Shown here one piece after another: positions 8,558 through 16,947 of a stretch of DNA of 35,238 nucleotides. The stretch's first letter is position 1; each line of letters begins with the position of its first letter. Under the pieces are notes generated by a model. It saw nothing but the letters and a program-made list of their open reading frames with translations, was not told the DNA's origin and searched no databases. Made by a program: the position numbers and the translations under genes. The stretch comes from Bacteroidota bacterium (GTDB lineage Bacteria > Bacteroidota > Bacteroidia > Bacteroidales > P3), in contig JAFNAR010000028.1 of the NCBI GenBank assembly GCA_017860255.1, forward strand, positions 1-35,238, written 5' to 3'.

Positions 8558-9964
8558 TTAAAATTCTGCATTATTAGGAGTACGAGGGAAAGGAATAACA
8601 TCTCTAATATTTGACATTCCAGTAACAAACAAAAGCAAACGTTCAAATCCCAAACCAAAACCACTGTGAGGAGCTGAACCAAAACGACGAGTATCCAAAT
8701 ACCATTTCATATCTTCAGGTTCAATACCAACCTCATTCATTCTTGAAATCAATTTATCCATGTTTTCTTCTCTTTGGCTTCCTCCAATAATTTCACCAAT
8801 CTTAGGGAATAAAACATCCATAGCTCCAACAGTCTTTCCATCTTCATTTTGTTTCATATAGAAAGCCTTAATTTCTTTTGGATAGTCAATTAAGATTACT
8901 GGTTTTTTGAAATGTTTTTCAACCAAATATCTTTCATGTTCACTTTGCAAATCAATACCCCAACCCACTGGGAATTCAAATTTTTGATCTGCCTTTTCCA
9001 AAATCTCAATAGCTTCAGTATATTTTAATCTAACAAAGTCATTATTTACAACAAACTGCAATCTTTCAATCAATTCCTTGTCATACATGTTTTGAAGAAA
9101 TTCCAAATCATCTTTGCAGTTTTCCAAAGCATAATTAACCAAATATTTAATGAACTCTTCAGCCAAATTCATATTATCTTCCAATTCATAGAAAGCCATT
9201 TCAGGTTCAATCATCCAAAACTCAGACAAATGTCTTGGTGTGTTTGAATTTTCAGCTCTGAATGTAGGTCCAAAAGTGTAAATCTTTCCTAATGACAAAG
9301 CACCAAGTTCACCTTCCAATTGACCAGAAACAGTAAGTGAAGTTTGTCTTGAATAGAAGTCTTGAGAGTAATCAACCTTTCCTTCAGGTGTCTTTGGTAA
9401 ATTACTCAAATCCAATGTTGTAACCTGAAACATTTCTCCAGCACCTTCAGCATCAGAAGCAGTAATTAATGGACTGTGCCAATAGAAAAATCCTTTATCG
9501 TTATAGAACTTATGAATAGCATAAGCCATAGCATGACGCATTCTAAAAATAGCACCAAAAGTATTTGTACGAGGTCTTAAATGAGCAATCTCACGTAAAA
9601 ACTCTAAAGTATGACCTTTCTTTTGTAAAGGATAAGTTTCAACATCAGCCTCACCATAAATTTCAATCTCTGTTGCTTGAATTTCCACATGTTGTCCTTG
9701 ACCAACAGATTCAACAAGCTTTCCATTAACTCTCAAACAAGCACCAGTAGTTATTCTTCTAATTAAATCTTCTTCAAAATTACCTAATTCAACAACAATT
9801 TGAATATTATGTATTATAGTACCATCATTTAAAGCAACAAAAGCAATATTCTTGTTACCTCTTTTGGTTCTAACCCATCCTTTAACGCAGATTTCTTTAC
9901 CAATCTCTTCATTTTTATTGCCTTTCAAAAGGTCAATAATCTCAATTCTCTTAATATCTTTCAT
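8558..9964 (-). CDS. asnS: Asparagine-tRNA ligase
   Basis: Charges tRNA-Asn. The 468-aa protein has an N-terminal OB-fold anticodon-binding domain (about 17-110, [18 protein letters not shown]) and a class II catalytic core with motif 2 around [18 protein letters not shown] and motif 3 [15 protein letters not shown] near the C-terminus, ending in the typical [15 protein letters not shown]. This ending and the overall pattern point to AsnRS rather than AspRS. It lies 38 bp downstream of manC and 16 bp upstream of rpoN, so probably in one transcript. Confidence 0.95.
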   Translation of the reverse strand: MKDIKRIEIIDLLKGNKNEEIGKEICVKGWVRTKRGNKNIAFVALNDGTIIHNIQIVVELGNFEEDLIRRITTGACLRVNGKLVESVGQGQHVEIQATEIEIYGEADVETYPLQKKGHTLEFLREIAHLRPRTNTFGAIFRMRHAMAYAIHKFYNDKGFFYWHSPLITASDAEGAGEMFQVTTLDLSNLPKTPEGKVDYSQDFYSRQTSLTVSGQLEGELGALSLGKIYTFGPTFRAENSNTPRHLSEFWMIEPEMAFYELEDNMNLAEEFIKYLVNYALENCKDDLEFLQNMYDKELIERLQFVVNNDFVRLKYTEAIEILEKADQKFEFPVGWGIDLQSEHERYLVEKHFKKPVILIDYPKEIKAFYMKQNEDGKTVGAMDVLFPKIGEIIGGSQREENMDKLISRMNEVGIEPEDMKWYLDTRRFGSAPHSGFGLGFERLLLFVTGMSNIRDVIPFPRTPNNAEF

Positions 9965-10002
9965 TATTATTTATTTATTCTTTTGTTTTATTGTATCGTA
10001 TT

Positions 10003-11097
10003 TTATAGATATTCGTTTCCTTTTTCAACTTCAACGTCAGTAACAAACTGTTTTATTCTCTGTTCTTGATCTTTTTTGCAAACCATCAAAACATCATCAG
10101 TATTAACAACAATATAATCTTCCAAACCCTGCAAAACCATCAACTTACTTGAAGAGTTATTAATAACACATTTATCAGTATCGTAAAGCATAATATTCTT
10201 ACCAACCACACTGTTTCCTTTCAAATCCTTATCCCTTACCTCATAAATAGCTCCCCATGTTCCAACATCACTCCAACCAAAATCAGCAGGAATAACATAA
10301 ACATTGTCGGCCTTTTCCATAACACCATAATCAATTGAAATGGAAGGACAAGAAGAATAAGCATTCTTAATAATAGCATCCTCTTTTGGAGTGTTTAAAT
10401 GTTCTTTAATGCCATCAAAAATTGAATAAACATCTTTCAAATAAGTTTTCATAGCACTATCAATGCTATTCAACGACCAAATAAACATACCACTGTTCCA
10501 AAGGAAGTCGCCACTTGCAATAAATTGAACAGCCATTTCATAGTTAGGCTTTTCAGTAAAAAGTTTAACCTTATTTATTTGATCAGAGTAGTTATGCAAA
10601 TACTCATTTGTTTTATATTGAATATAACCATAACCAGTGTTAGGATAAGTAGGTTTAATCCCTAAAGTAATTAATGCATTACTCTCCCTGCTTGCCTTGA
10701 GTCCCAATTGAATAGTTTCGATAAACTTTTCCTCATTAACAATAAAATGATCGGAAGGAGTTACAATAATATTTGCCTTAGGATTCATTTGAGCAATCTT
10801 GAAATTTGCATAAGCAATACAAGGAGCAGTATTTCTACGAGTAGGCTCAGCAATAATTTGATTTGGATTCAATTTAGGAATTTGCTTATTAACCAAATCA
10901 ACGTAAATGCTACTGGTAACAATAAATATATTCTCTCTTGGACAAATTTTTTCAAAACGAGTAAAAGTAGTTTGAATCATACTTTCCCCCATGCCCAAAA
11001 TATCAATAAATTGCTTAGGTCTTGAAGTCTTGCTAAGTGGCCAAAATCTTGTACCAATACCACCAGCCATAATTATACAATAGTTATCTTTATTCAT
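10003..11097 (-). CDS. manC: Mannose-1-phosphate guanylyltransferase
   Basis: Makes GDP-mannose from mannose-1-phosphate and GTP, feeding capsule, LPS and glycoprotein glycans. The nucleotidyltransferase signature is clear at residues 11-30 (AGGIGTRFWPLSKTSRPKQF). Other family segments are EPTRRNTAPCIAYA, TPSDHFI, GYGYIQ, FTEKP and the metal-site region FLWNSGMFIW. At 364 aa it is the short, single-function form without the fused phosphomannose isomerase cupin domain. It heads the manC-asnS-rpoN-membrane protein run and has a good promoter upstream. Confidence 0.9.
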   Translation of the reverse strand: MNKDNYCIIMAGGIGTRFWPLSKTSRPKQFIDILGMGESMIQTTFTRFEKICPRENIFIVTSSIYVDLVNKQIPKLNPNQIIAEPTRRNTAPCIAYANFKIAQMNPKANIIVTPSDHFIVNEEKFIETIQLGLKASRESNALITLGIKPTYPNTGYGYIQYKTNEYLHNYSDQINKVKLFTEKPNYEMAVQFIASGDFLWNSGMFIWSLNSIDSAMKTYLKDVYSIFDGIKEHLNTPKEDAIIKNAYSSCPSISIDYGVMEKADNVYVIPADFGWSDVGTWGAIYEVRDKDLKGNSVVGKNIMLYDTDKCVINNSSSKLMVLQGLEDYIVVNTDDVLMVCKKDQEQRIKQFVTDVEVEKGNEYL

Positions 11098-11155
11098 TTC
11101 GCAAACATTAATAAATAAGAATCTATAAATTATTTGAATTATAGAATTTGAGCAA

Positions 11156-11187
11156 CAAAATTACTAATAGTTTATAGTATAAGCAAA
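11156..11187 (-). promoter_or_regulatory. Bacteroidetes -33/-7 promoter of manC
   Basis: On the minus strand TTTG (11187-11184) is followed by exactly 20 bases and then TAATTTTG (11163-11156). This is the best match to the TTTG / TAnnTTTG arrangement in the window and would give a 5' leader of about 50 bases before manC. Confidence 0.65.
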
Positions 11188-11234
11188 GAAAATCAAATAT
11201 ATCTTTTAAAAAATAACTTATTTTCTACCACAAA

Positions 11235-12410
11235 CTACAAATATTTTAAGCCCTCCAAAGCCAAAAGAAGTTGTTTTTTTGGCAAAGCAACGTTAACTCT
11301 CATCTTATTATCTCCCTCTTTCCCAAAAATCATACCATCATTAAATCCAATCTTACAATCATATGCAAGTTTGTGCATCAAATCTTTATGAGAATAACCA
11401 TAAGCAGAAAAATCAAGCCAAGGCAAATAAGTAGCCTCATGCTTATAAGTTTTTATCTTAGGGAAATTCTCCTTCAAGAAAACATTCATAGAGCAAATAT
11501 TATCCCAAATATAATCCCTCAACTCATCAACCCACTCAGCACCCCTTTCAGAATAAGCAGCCTCTAAAGCATACGCACCAAGCACATTACCATTAAACAT
11601 ATGAAGAATATGTTGAACAACATGAATAAACCTTTTTCTAAGTGCCAAATCAGAAATTATAACTTCCGAAGTAGCCAATCCAGCCATATTGAAAGTTTTT
11701 GAAGGAGCCATAAGAGTAATAATATTTGCTTTCTCTTCATCCGTTTCAGCACATAAATGAGTTGGATTATGTTTAAAAGAAGGCATAGTCAAATCAGCAT
11801 GAATTTCATCAGAAACCAAAATACAATTATACTTCTTGCAAAGAAAAGAAACCTTCATCAAAACATCCTTTTCCCAACACCTACCCACAGGATTATGAGG
11901 ATTGCATAAAAGCATAAGTTTAACACCCTTCTTAAGTTTATTCTCCAAATCTTCAAAGTCCATTTCAAACCTGTCTTCCTTTTCAATCAAAGGATTATAA
12001 ACAATGTTTCTCTCTTGCGACTCAATAGCATAGTAGAAAGGATGATAAACAGGCGATTGAACCAAAATATCATCCCCCTTTTCAGTGTAAGCCATAACAT
12101 ACATTCCCAAAGCAGGAACAATGCCAGGAGAAAAAATAATCCAATCCTTCTCAACGCTCCAGTTATGTCTTGTCTTCATCCACCACTTTATTGAATCATA
12201 ATAACCATCCCAATACTCATAATAACCAAGAATAGGATGCTTCAATCTTTTCTCAACAGCCTCAATAATAAAATCAGGAGTTTTAAAATCCATATCAGCC
12301 ACCCACAAAGGCATAAGATCAGAAGTACCAAAAATCTCATCACAAATACCCCATTTCAAAGAATCAGTACCCCTACGCTCAATCAACTCATCAAAGTCAT
12401 ATTTTTTCAT
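11235..12410 (-). CDS. patB: PLP-dependent aminotransferase, MalY/PatB C-S lyase type
   Basis: Fold-type I PLP enzyme of the MalY/PatB subfamily, whose characterised members cleave cystathionine or related C-S bonds. The 391-aa protein shows PLWVADMDF near the start, LLCNPHNPVGR (167-177), D201 in SDEIHADL that would bind the pyridine nitrogen, and the Schiff-base lysine K238 in APSKTFNMAGL. The next gene upstream on this strand ends about 175 bp away, and a hairpin lies between, so patB is probably its own unit. True aminotransferase activity is possible; sequence pattern favours a beta-lyase. Confidence 0.85.
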   Translation of the reverse strand: MKKYDFDELIERRGTDSLKWGICDEIFGTSDLMPLWVADMDFKTPDFIIEAVEKRLKHPILGYYEYWDGYYDSIKWWMKTRHNWSVEKDWIIFSPGIVPALGMYVMAYTEKGDDILVQSPVYHPFYYAIESQERNIVYNPLIEKEDRFEMDFEDLENKLKKGVKLMLLCNPHNPVGRCWEKDVLMKVSFLCKKYNCILVSDEIHADLTMPSFKHNPTHLCAETDEEKANIITLMAPSKTFNMAGLATSEVIISDLALRKRFIHVVQHILHMFNGNVLGAYALEAAYSERGAEWVDELRDYIWDNICSMNVFLKENFPKIKTYKHEATYLPWLDFSAYGYSHKDLMHKLAYDCKIGFNDGMIFGKEGDNKMRVNVALPKKQLLLALEGLKYL

Positions 12411-12436
12411 AAACCAAAAATAAATTATTATTGGAG

Positions 12437-12444
12437 CAAAAATA
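12437..12444 (-). promoter_or_regulatory. -7 box upstream of patB
   Basis: TATTTTTG followed by GC on the minus strand, 27 bp before the start codon. No clear -33 element. Confidence 0.4.
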
Positions 12445-12466
12445 AAGAAAAAAACAATATAAAAGG

Positions 12467-12528
12467 AAAAGAGGCTTTAACACATTTCTAACTCCTAATT
12501 TAAGAGTTGTATATGTAAAACCTCTTTT
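12467..12528 (-). terminator. Long hairpin ending the accessory gene block
   Basis: Outer arms AAAAGAGG (12467-12474) and CCTCTTTT (12521-12528) pair perfectly and extend inward with bulges; an inner AACTC/GAGTT stem lies at 12490-12494 and 12504-12508. It lies between the 3' end of the small secreted-protein gene and the patB promoter, as a terminator for the minus-strand block would. Only a short T-rich tract follows. Confidence 0.5.
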
Positions 12529-12584
12529 AAATAACAAATACAAAAAAAACAAATGAAAAGTATCTCAAAAAGTAAAACTTATTC

Positions 12585-13248
12585 TTAATCTAACATATAA
12601 TTTTGAATTAATATTTCATCTGCATTTTTAAGAAATGATTGAAACTCCTTAGAATTTATAGTTCTTTTGGCTATTTCCAATATGTCACCTATTCTATTAT
12701 TTAGATATATTATTTTCCTTTTCTGAAAGTATAAATATAGTATTATTAAATATATTTATAGTAAGATCATCAATTTTTTCATTTAAAATAGTTTCGAGAG
12801 GTTCATCATAATCATTAATACTTTCATTTAATTTTTTAATCTCGTATTCTTTAGGCAAATTCCTTGACTCTCTTTCAGTAATTTTCTCTAAACTCATCTC
12901 ACCCTTACCAATAAAAACTTTTATTCCTAAAGGAATTCTTATAAATATAGAATCATTTCCAGTATTAACTAACTCAGTAATCAACATTTGCTTTTTGGCT
13001 AAATTCAAACTATCCATTAACTGCCCAAAAGTTAGATTGTTTATATCTAAACCTGATTCTTCTAATATTGAAAAATTTTTAGAAAATAATTCATATTCTT
13101 TTTCTGATAAAATACCCTTATTCTTAAGTTCAGTAAAACCCTCAAATCCCACATCACCAATTTTCTTATTCAATATGCTATCATTAGTTTGAGCATTTAA
13201 ATCAAATGCATATAAAACTGCAATAAAAATAAATATTACCTTCTTCAT
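12585..13248 (-). pseudogene. Small secreted protein with a probable frameshift near the 3' end
   Basis: Unrecognised protein. The intact frame runs 12697-13248 and encodes 183 aa with a signal peptide (MKKVIFIFIAVLYAFDLNAQ) and a charged, helical mature part without known motifs. Directly after its last codons the adjacent frame stays open from 12704 to a stop at 12585, giving 39 residues of ordinary composition (LNNRIGDILEIAKRTINSKE, then FQSFLKNADEIL and a tail ending YMLD). No good start codon precedes that piece, so a one-base indel in or near the A-rich stretch around 12705-12720 is the simplest reading. Whether the 183-aa form is functional, or the frame is corrected or phase-variable, is unknown. 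It lies 15 bp after the adjacent LRR gene and lacks a T9SS sorting domain. Confidence 0.55.
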
Positions 13249-13263
13249 AATTTAATTCTTCCT

Positions 13264-15039
13264 TTACTGAACAATAAGTTTCTTTGTTTGATTTATGCTT
13301 TCGTTTACAATTCTGATTGAATAAACGCCCTTAGCATTTTCACTTAAATCAATATCCAATTCTTTTGTGCCTTGATTAATCTTATGCTTTTGAATAAGTC
13401 TTCCAACCATATCATAAACCAAAACATCAGCCTCAGAAGTTAAGCCTTCAACTTCCAATCTTGTTTTACCTGCTGTTGGATTTGGATAAATATTTGTGGA
13501 GATATTGCTAAATGAAATTTCTTCTAATCCAAGATAAGTTTTACAAATAGTATCACTAAATTCACTTTCACAATCACTACTTATTGATTTTAGTCTATAG
13601 CAATAAGATTGACCTTTAATTACATCATAATCTAAATACATTGGTGTTGTTGTAGTTGTTAGAGAATCATCATTACGATAAATAATATAAGTACAACTAT
13701 CATCCTGCCAAGTTAATTCAATATAATCAGACATTATTTGAGCATTCAAATTTAGAGGAATATTAGGTATTGGATTAACATTTAAAGTCAATATAATACT
13801 ATCACAACCACTAACAAAAGAATAAACACCAGAAGAATCTAAAATTACTCCAAAACCAGCATAGGTACTACCTTGGCAAATTGAAGTATCAATAAAATGG
13901 AGAGTCTTTTCAATATAATTTGTAAACGTACTCCAATATGATGCAGATTGATAACTTGAAATAGTATTACAAGGAATAAAAACTGGTATTGCTCTATTAA
14001 CTCCAAAGAAAGAGGAGGATTTAATTATTGGAGGATTAATTGCTAAAGAGTTTATTGAAGTTAATCCAGTACAATTCCAAAAAGCACCTCCGCCAATTGA
14101 ATCAACAGAACTTCCAATGGTTATTGAAGTTAATCCATTACAATCAAAAAAAGCACTTTCTCCAATTGAAGTAACTGAGTTAGGAATAATTACTGAGGTT
14201 AATCCACTACAATTAAAAAATGTTCTACCAGCAATTCTAGTAATAGAGTTTGGTATTGTAATTGAAGTCAATCCACTACAACTAAAAAAAGCATATTCAC
14301 CTATTGAAGTAACTGAGTTAGAAATCGAAATTGAAGTTAGTCCACTACAATTTTCAAAAGCATTTCCTGCTATACTAATTGTACCACTTTGGATATTTAT
14401 TGAAGTATTTGCAGGCATTGTGCCTTTATAGGAGTATAAAACATTATTAATATACACTAAACCAATAGGCATATTATTATAATATGATGTATTATGAAAT
14501 GCTTTACCCCCAATTAAAGTAACTGAATTAGGAATAGTTATTGAGCCTAAATTAGAACAACCATAAAAAGCGTAATCTCCTATTGAATTAACTGAGTTTG
14601 GAATTGAAATTGAGGTTAAAGCAATACATTCTCTAAAAACATTACTACCAATTGAAGTAACTGAGTTTGGAATTATTATTGATGTTAATTCATTACAATA
14701 AGCAAAAGCATTATTACCAATTGTAATAACTGAGTTAGGAATTGTTATTGAAGTTAATCCATTACAATCAAAAAAAGCAGTATCCCCAATTGAAGTAACA
14801 TTATAGTAATTACCATTATAAAAAACAGAATCAGGAATTACAATACTACCACTATATTCATTATCATAAGACTCATTATAATCACCCTTAAAGATTACTG
14901 CAACAGTATAAGGAGAAGTTGAAGATATTATTTTATAATAAATAGTATCACCATCATTAATAGCTGAAAAGTCTTCAGCTTTGGAATTAAGGTTAATTGC
15001 AAATACAATTGCAAGTAAAATAAGGATTGATTTCTTCAT
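13264..15039 (-). CDS. BspA-type LRR surface protein with T9SS sorting domain (A)
   Basis: Secreted protein of 591 aa. Signal peptide 1-21; BspA/LRR_5 repeats of 23 residues (unit like GLTSITIPNSVTSIGESAFF) from about 79 to 345; these form a solenoid used for binding host or matrix partners in known BspA proteins. A non-LRR module at 183-220 (LYSYKGTMPANTS) interrupts the array. Residues about 380-420 form a small cysteine-containing domain (ICQGSTYAGFG), 422-505 look like a fibronectin-III fold, and 514-591 is a type A T9SS sorting domain (IYPNPTAG ... NQTKKLIVQ). Among the LRR proteins here only this one has the extra central domains. It follows gene B by 24 bp. Confidence 0.88.
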   Translation of the reverse strand: MKKSILILLAIVFAINLNSKAEDFSAINDGDTIYYKIISSTSPYTVAVIFKGDYNESYDNEYSGSIVIPDSVFYNGNYYNVTSIGDTAFFDCNGLTSITIPNSVITIGNNAFAYCNELTSIIIPNSVTSIGSNVFRECIALTSISIPNSVNSIGDYAFYGCSNLGSITIPNSVTLIGGKAFHNTSYYNNMPIGLVYINNVLYSYKGTMPANTSINIQSGTISIAGNAFENCSGLTSISISNSVTSIGEYAFFSCSGLTSITIPNSITRIAGRTFFNCSGLTSVIIPNSVTSIGESAFFDCNGLTSITIGSSVDSIGGGAFWNCTGLTSINSLAINPPIIKSSSFFGVNRAIPVFIPCNTISSYQSASYWSTFTNYIEKTLHFIDTSICQGSTYAGFGVILDSSGVYSFVSGCDSIILTLNVNPIPNIPLNLNAQIMSDYIELTWQDDSCTYIIYRNDDSLTTTTTPMYLDYDVIKGQSYCYRLKSISSDCESEFSDTICKTYLGLEEISFSNISTNIYPNPTAGKTRLEVEGLTSEADVLVYDMVGRLIQKHKINQGTKELDIDLSENAKGVYSIRIVNESINQTKKLIVQ

Positions 15040-15063
15040 TTAATAATAGTTTTATTTATTTTT

Positions 15064-16677
15064 TTATTGAACAATAAGTTTCTTAGTTTGATTAATTGTT
15101 TCGCTTACAATTCTAATATTATAAACTCCCCTATTTAAATCGCTAACATCAAGCATTAATTCTTTTGTACCTTTTGAAATGAATTCTCTTTTAACCTCTT
15201 TACCCATAATATCATAAATAATAATCTCAGCCTTAGAGTTTAAATTATCAATACTTATTTTTGCTATATCTTGAGCTGGATTAGGATAAATTAATATATC
15301 AACATTATTTTCACTTCTAATATCATCTATTTCTAAAGATTGAATATTAAAGAAGTCTTGCCACCCATCAACTGTTTGATATAAAGGAATAGAAGCCTCA
15401 GGAACATAAAGAGGAATTGTTTTGTTAACATAATCAAATACTAAAACGCCTAAACTTGGAGGAGTTTCAGCTAAAGAAGTTATTGATGTTAATCCACTAC
15501 AATTACCAAAAGCATTGTAATCAATTTCAGTAACAGAGTTTCCTATAGTTAGTGAAGTTAATCCAGTACATCCAAAAAAAGCTCTATCTTTAATACAGGT
15601 AACAGAATTAGGAATGGTTATTGAAGATAATCCAGTGCAATTGTAAAAAGTAGAAAATTCAATAGTAGTAACAGAATTGGGAATAGTTATTGAAGTTAAG
15701 CCACTACAATCCTCAAAAGCATTATTACCAATCGAAGTAACAGAATTAGGAATGGTAATAGAAGTTAAATTAGACTTAAACCTGAAAGCATTTGTACAAA
15801 TACTTTTTGTTCCTTCTTGAACAGTAATAGAAGTATTTTCTGGCATAATGCCTTTATAACTATACAGGATATTATTAAAATACACCACACCATCAGGCAT
15901 ATTGTTATAAAATGGAGTACCTTCAAAAGCAAAAGGAGCAATTGAAGTAATTGAGGCAGGAATTGAAATTGAGGCTAAAGAACCGCAATTCCAAAAAGCA
16001 CCCATACCAATAGAAGTTACAGAGTTAGGAATGTTTACTGATGTTAAAGCACTACATTCATAAAAAGCACAAATATCAATTAAAGTAACAGAAGACGGAA
16101 TAGTAATTGAATCTAATCTACTGCAATTATAAAAACAATTTAAACCAATTGAAGTTATAGAATCAGAAAGAGTTATTGAAGTTAATTCAACGCAATCGGC
16201 AAAAGTTTCAATACCCATATCCGTCACAGAGTTAGGGATAGTAATTGAAGTCAGTCCAAAGCAATGTCTAAAAACACTATTGCCAAATGAAGTAACAGAG
16301 TTTGGAATTGTTATGGAAGTTAATCCGTTACAACCATAAAAAGCACTGTAACCAATATATAAAATAGTGTTTGGAATTGAAACAGAGGTTAATTCATAAC
16401 ATTCATAAAAAGCACCATTTCCAATTGAAATAACTTTATAGTAATTGTTATTATAAAAAACTGAATCAGGAATAGTCACACTACCTCTATATTCATTATA
16501 ATCATCATAAAAATAAACACCTTTATAAGTTACTTCAACTGTATAAGGAGAAACAGAAGAAATTATATTATAATAAATAGTATATCCTTCATTGTTTAAT
16601 GCATAAAAGTCATGTGCTTGAGTGTTTATGCTTAATCCTAAAATAAATGCAATTAAAACCAGTAATAACTTCTTCAT
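15064..16677 (-). CDS. BspA-type LRR surface protein with T9SS sorting domain (B)
   Basis: Secreted LRR_5 protein of 537 aa: signal peptide 1-21 (ends NTQA), a short lead-in shared with its neighbours (YTVEVTYKG ... VTIPDSVFYNNNYYKV), BspA repeats about 82-430, the conserved inserted module at about 253-290 (YNNMPDGVVYFNNILYSYKG), the array exit PLYVPEASIPLYQTVDGW, and a sorting domain at about 460-537 (IYPNPAQD ... NQTKKLIVQ). Nearly all repeats keep the SITIPNSVTSIG core, so the DNA holds many similar 69-bp units. A 270-bp gap with a repeat-like sequence separates it from gene C. Confidence 0.88.
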   Translation of the reverse strand: MKKLLLVLIAFILGLSINTQAHDFYALNNEGYTIYYNIISSVSPYTVEVTYKGVYFYDDYNEYRGSVTIPDSVFYNNNYYKVISIGNGAFYECYELTSVSIPNTILYIGYSAFYGCNGLTSITIPNSVTSFGNSVFRHCFGLTSITIPNSVTDMGIETFADCVELTSITLSDSITSIGLNCFYNCSRLDSITIPSSVTLIDICAFYECSALTSVNIPNSVTSIGMGAFWNCGSLASISIPASITSIAPFAFEGTPFYNNMPDGVVYFNNILYSYKGIMPENTSITVQEGTKSICTNAFRFKSNLTSITIPNSVTSIGNNAFEDCSGLTSITIPNSVTTIEFSTFYNCTGLSSITIPNSVTCIKDRAFFGCTGLTSLTIGNSVTEIDYNAFGNCSGLTSITSLAETPPSLGVLVFDYVNKTIPLYVPEASIPLYQTVDGWQDFFNIQSLEIDDIRSENNVDILIYPNPAQDIAKISIDNLNSKAEIIIYDIMGKEVKREFISKGTKELMLDVSDLNRGVYNIRIVSETINQTKKLIVQ

Positions 16678-16947
16678 AATATATTATTTTTCTTTTTCTT
16701 ACTTACTTTTTTCTTGATAAAAAAGTAGCAAAAAATCAAGACTGTTCACAAATAAGCTAAAAATCGCAGCTTTTCACTAAAAGTTTATAAACTCGCTTCG
16801 CTCAAACAAATAAACTTTCTTCACGTTCAAAACTCCAATTTTCTTTACGCTTATTTGTAAAAGGTCAGTTGGTTAATAATCCTATAAATCCTTTAATCAA
16901 GAAAATCCTGATTCAGACAAATTAAAATCTACAATTACAACTCAACA
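16678..16947. repeat. Structured intergenic sequence, probably dispersed in related genomes
   Basis: No gene is seen in these 270 bp. CTTGAT (16713-16718) and ATCAAG (16735-16740) bracket a short A-rich loop; ACAAATAAGC (16748-16757) is the exact inverse of GCTTATTTGT (16849-16858); between them is AAACTCGCTTCGCTCAAACA. The 3' part holds ATCCT-type repeats (16879-16911). From memory, similar strings occur between genes of other Bacteroidetes, which would suggest a dispersed element, but this was not tested. Confidence 0.45.
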
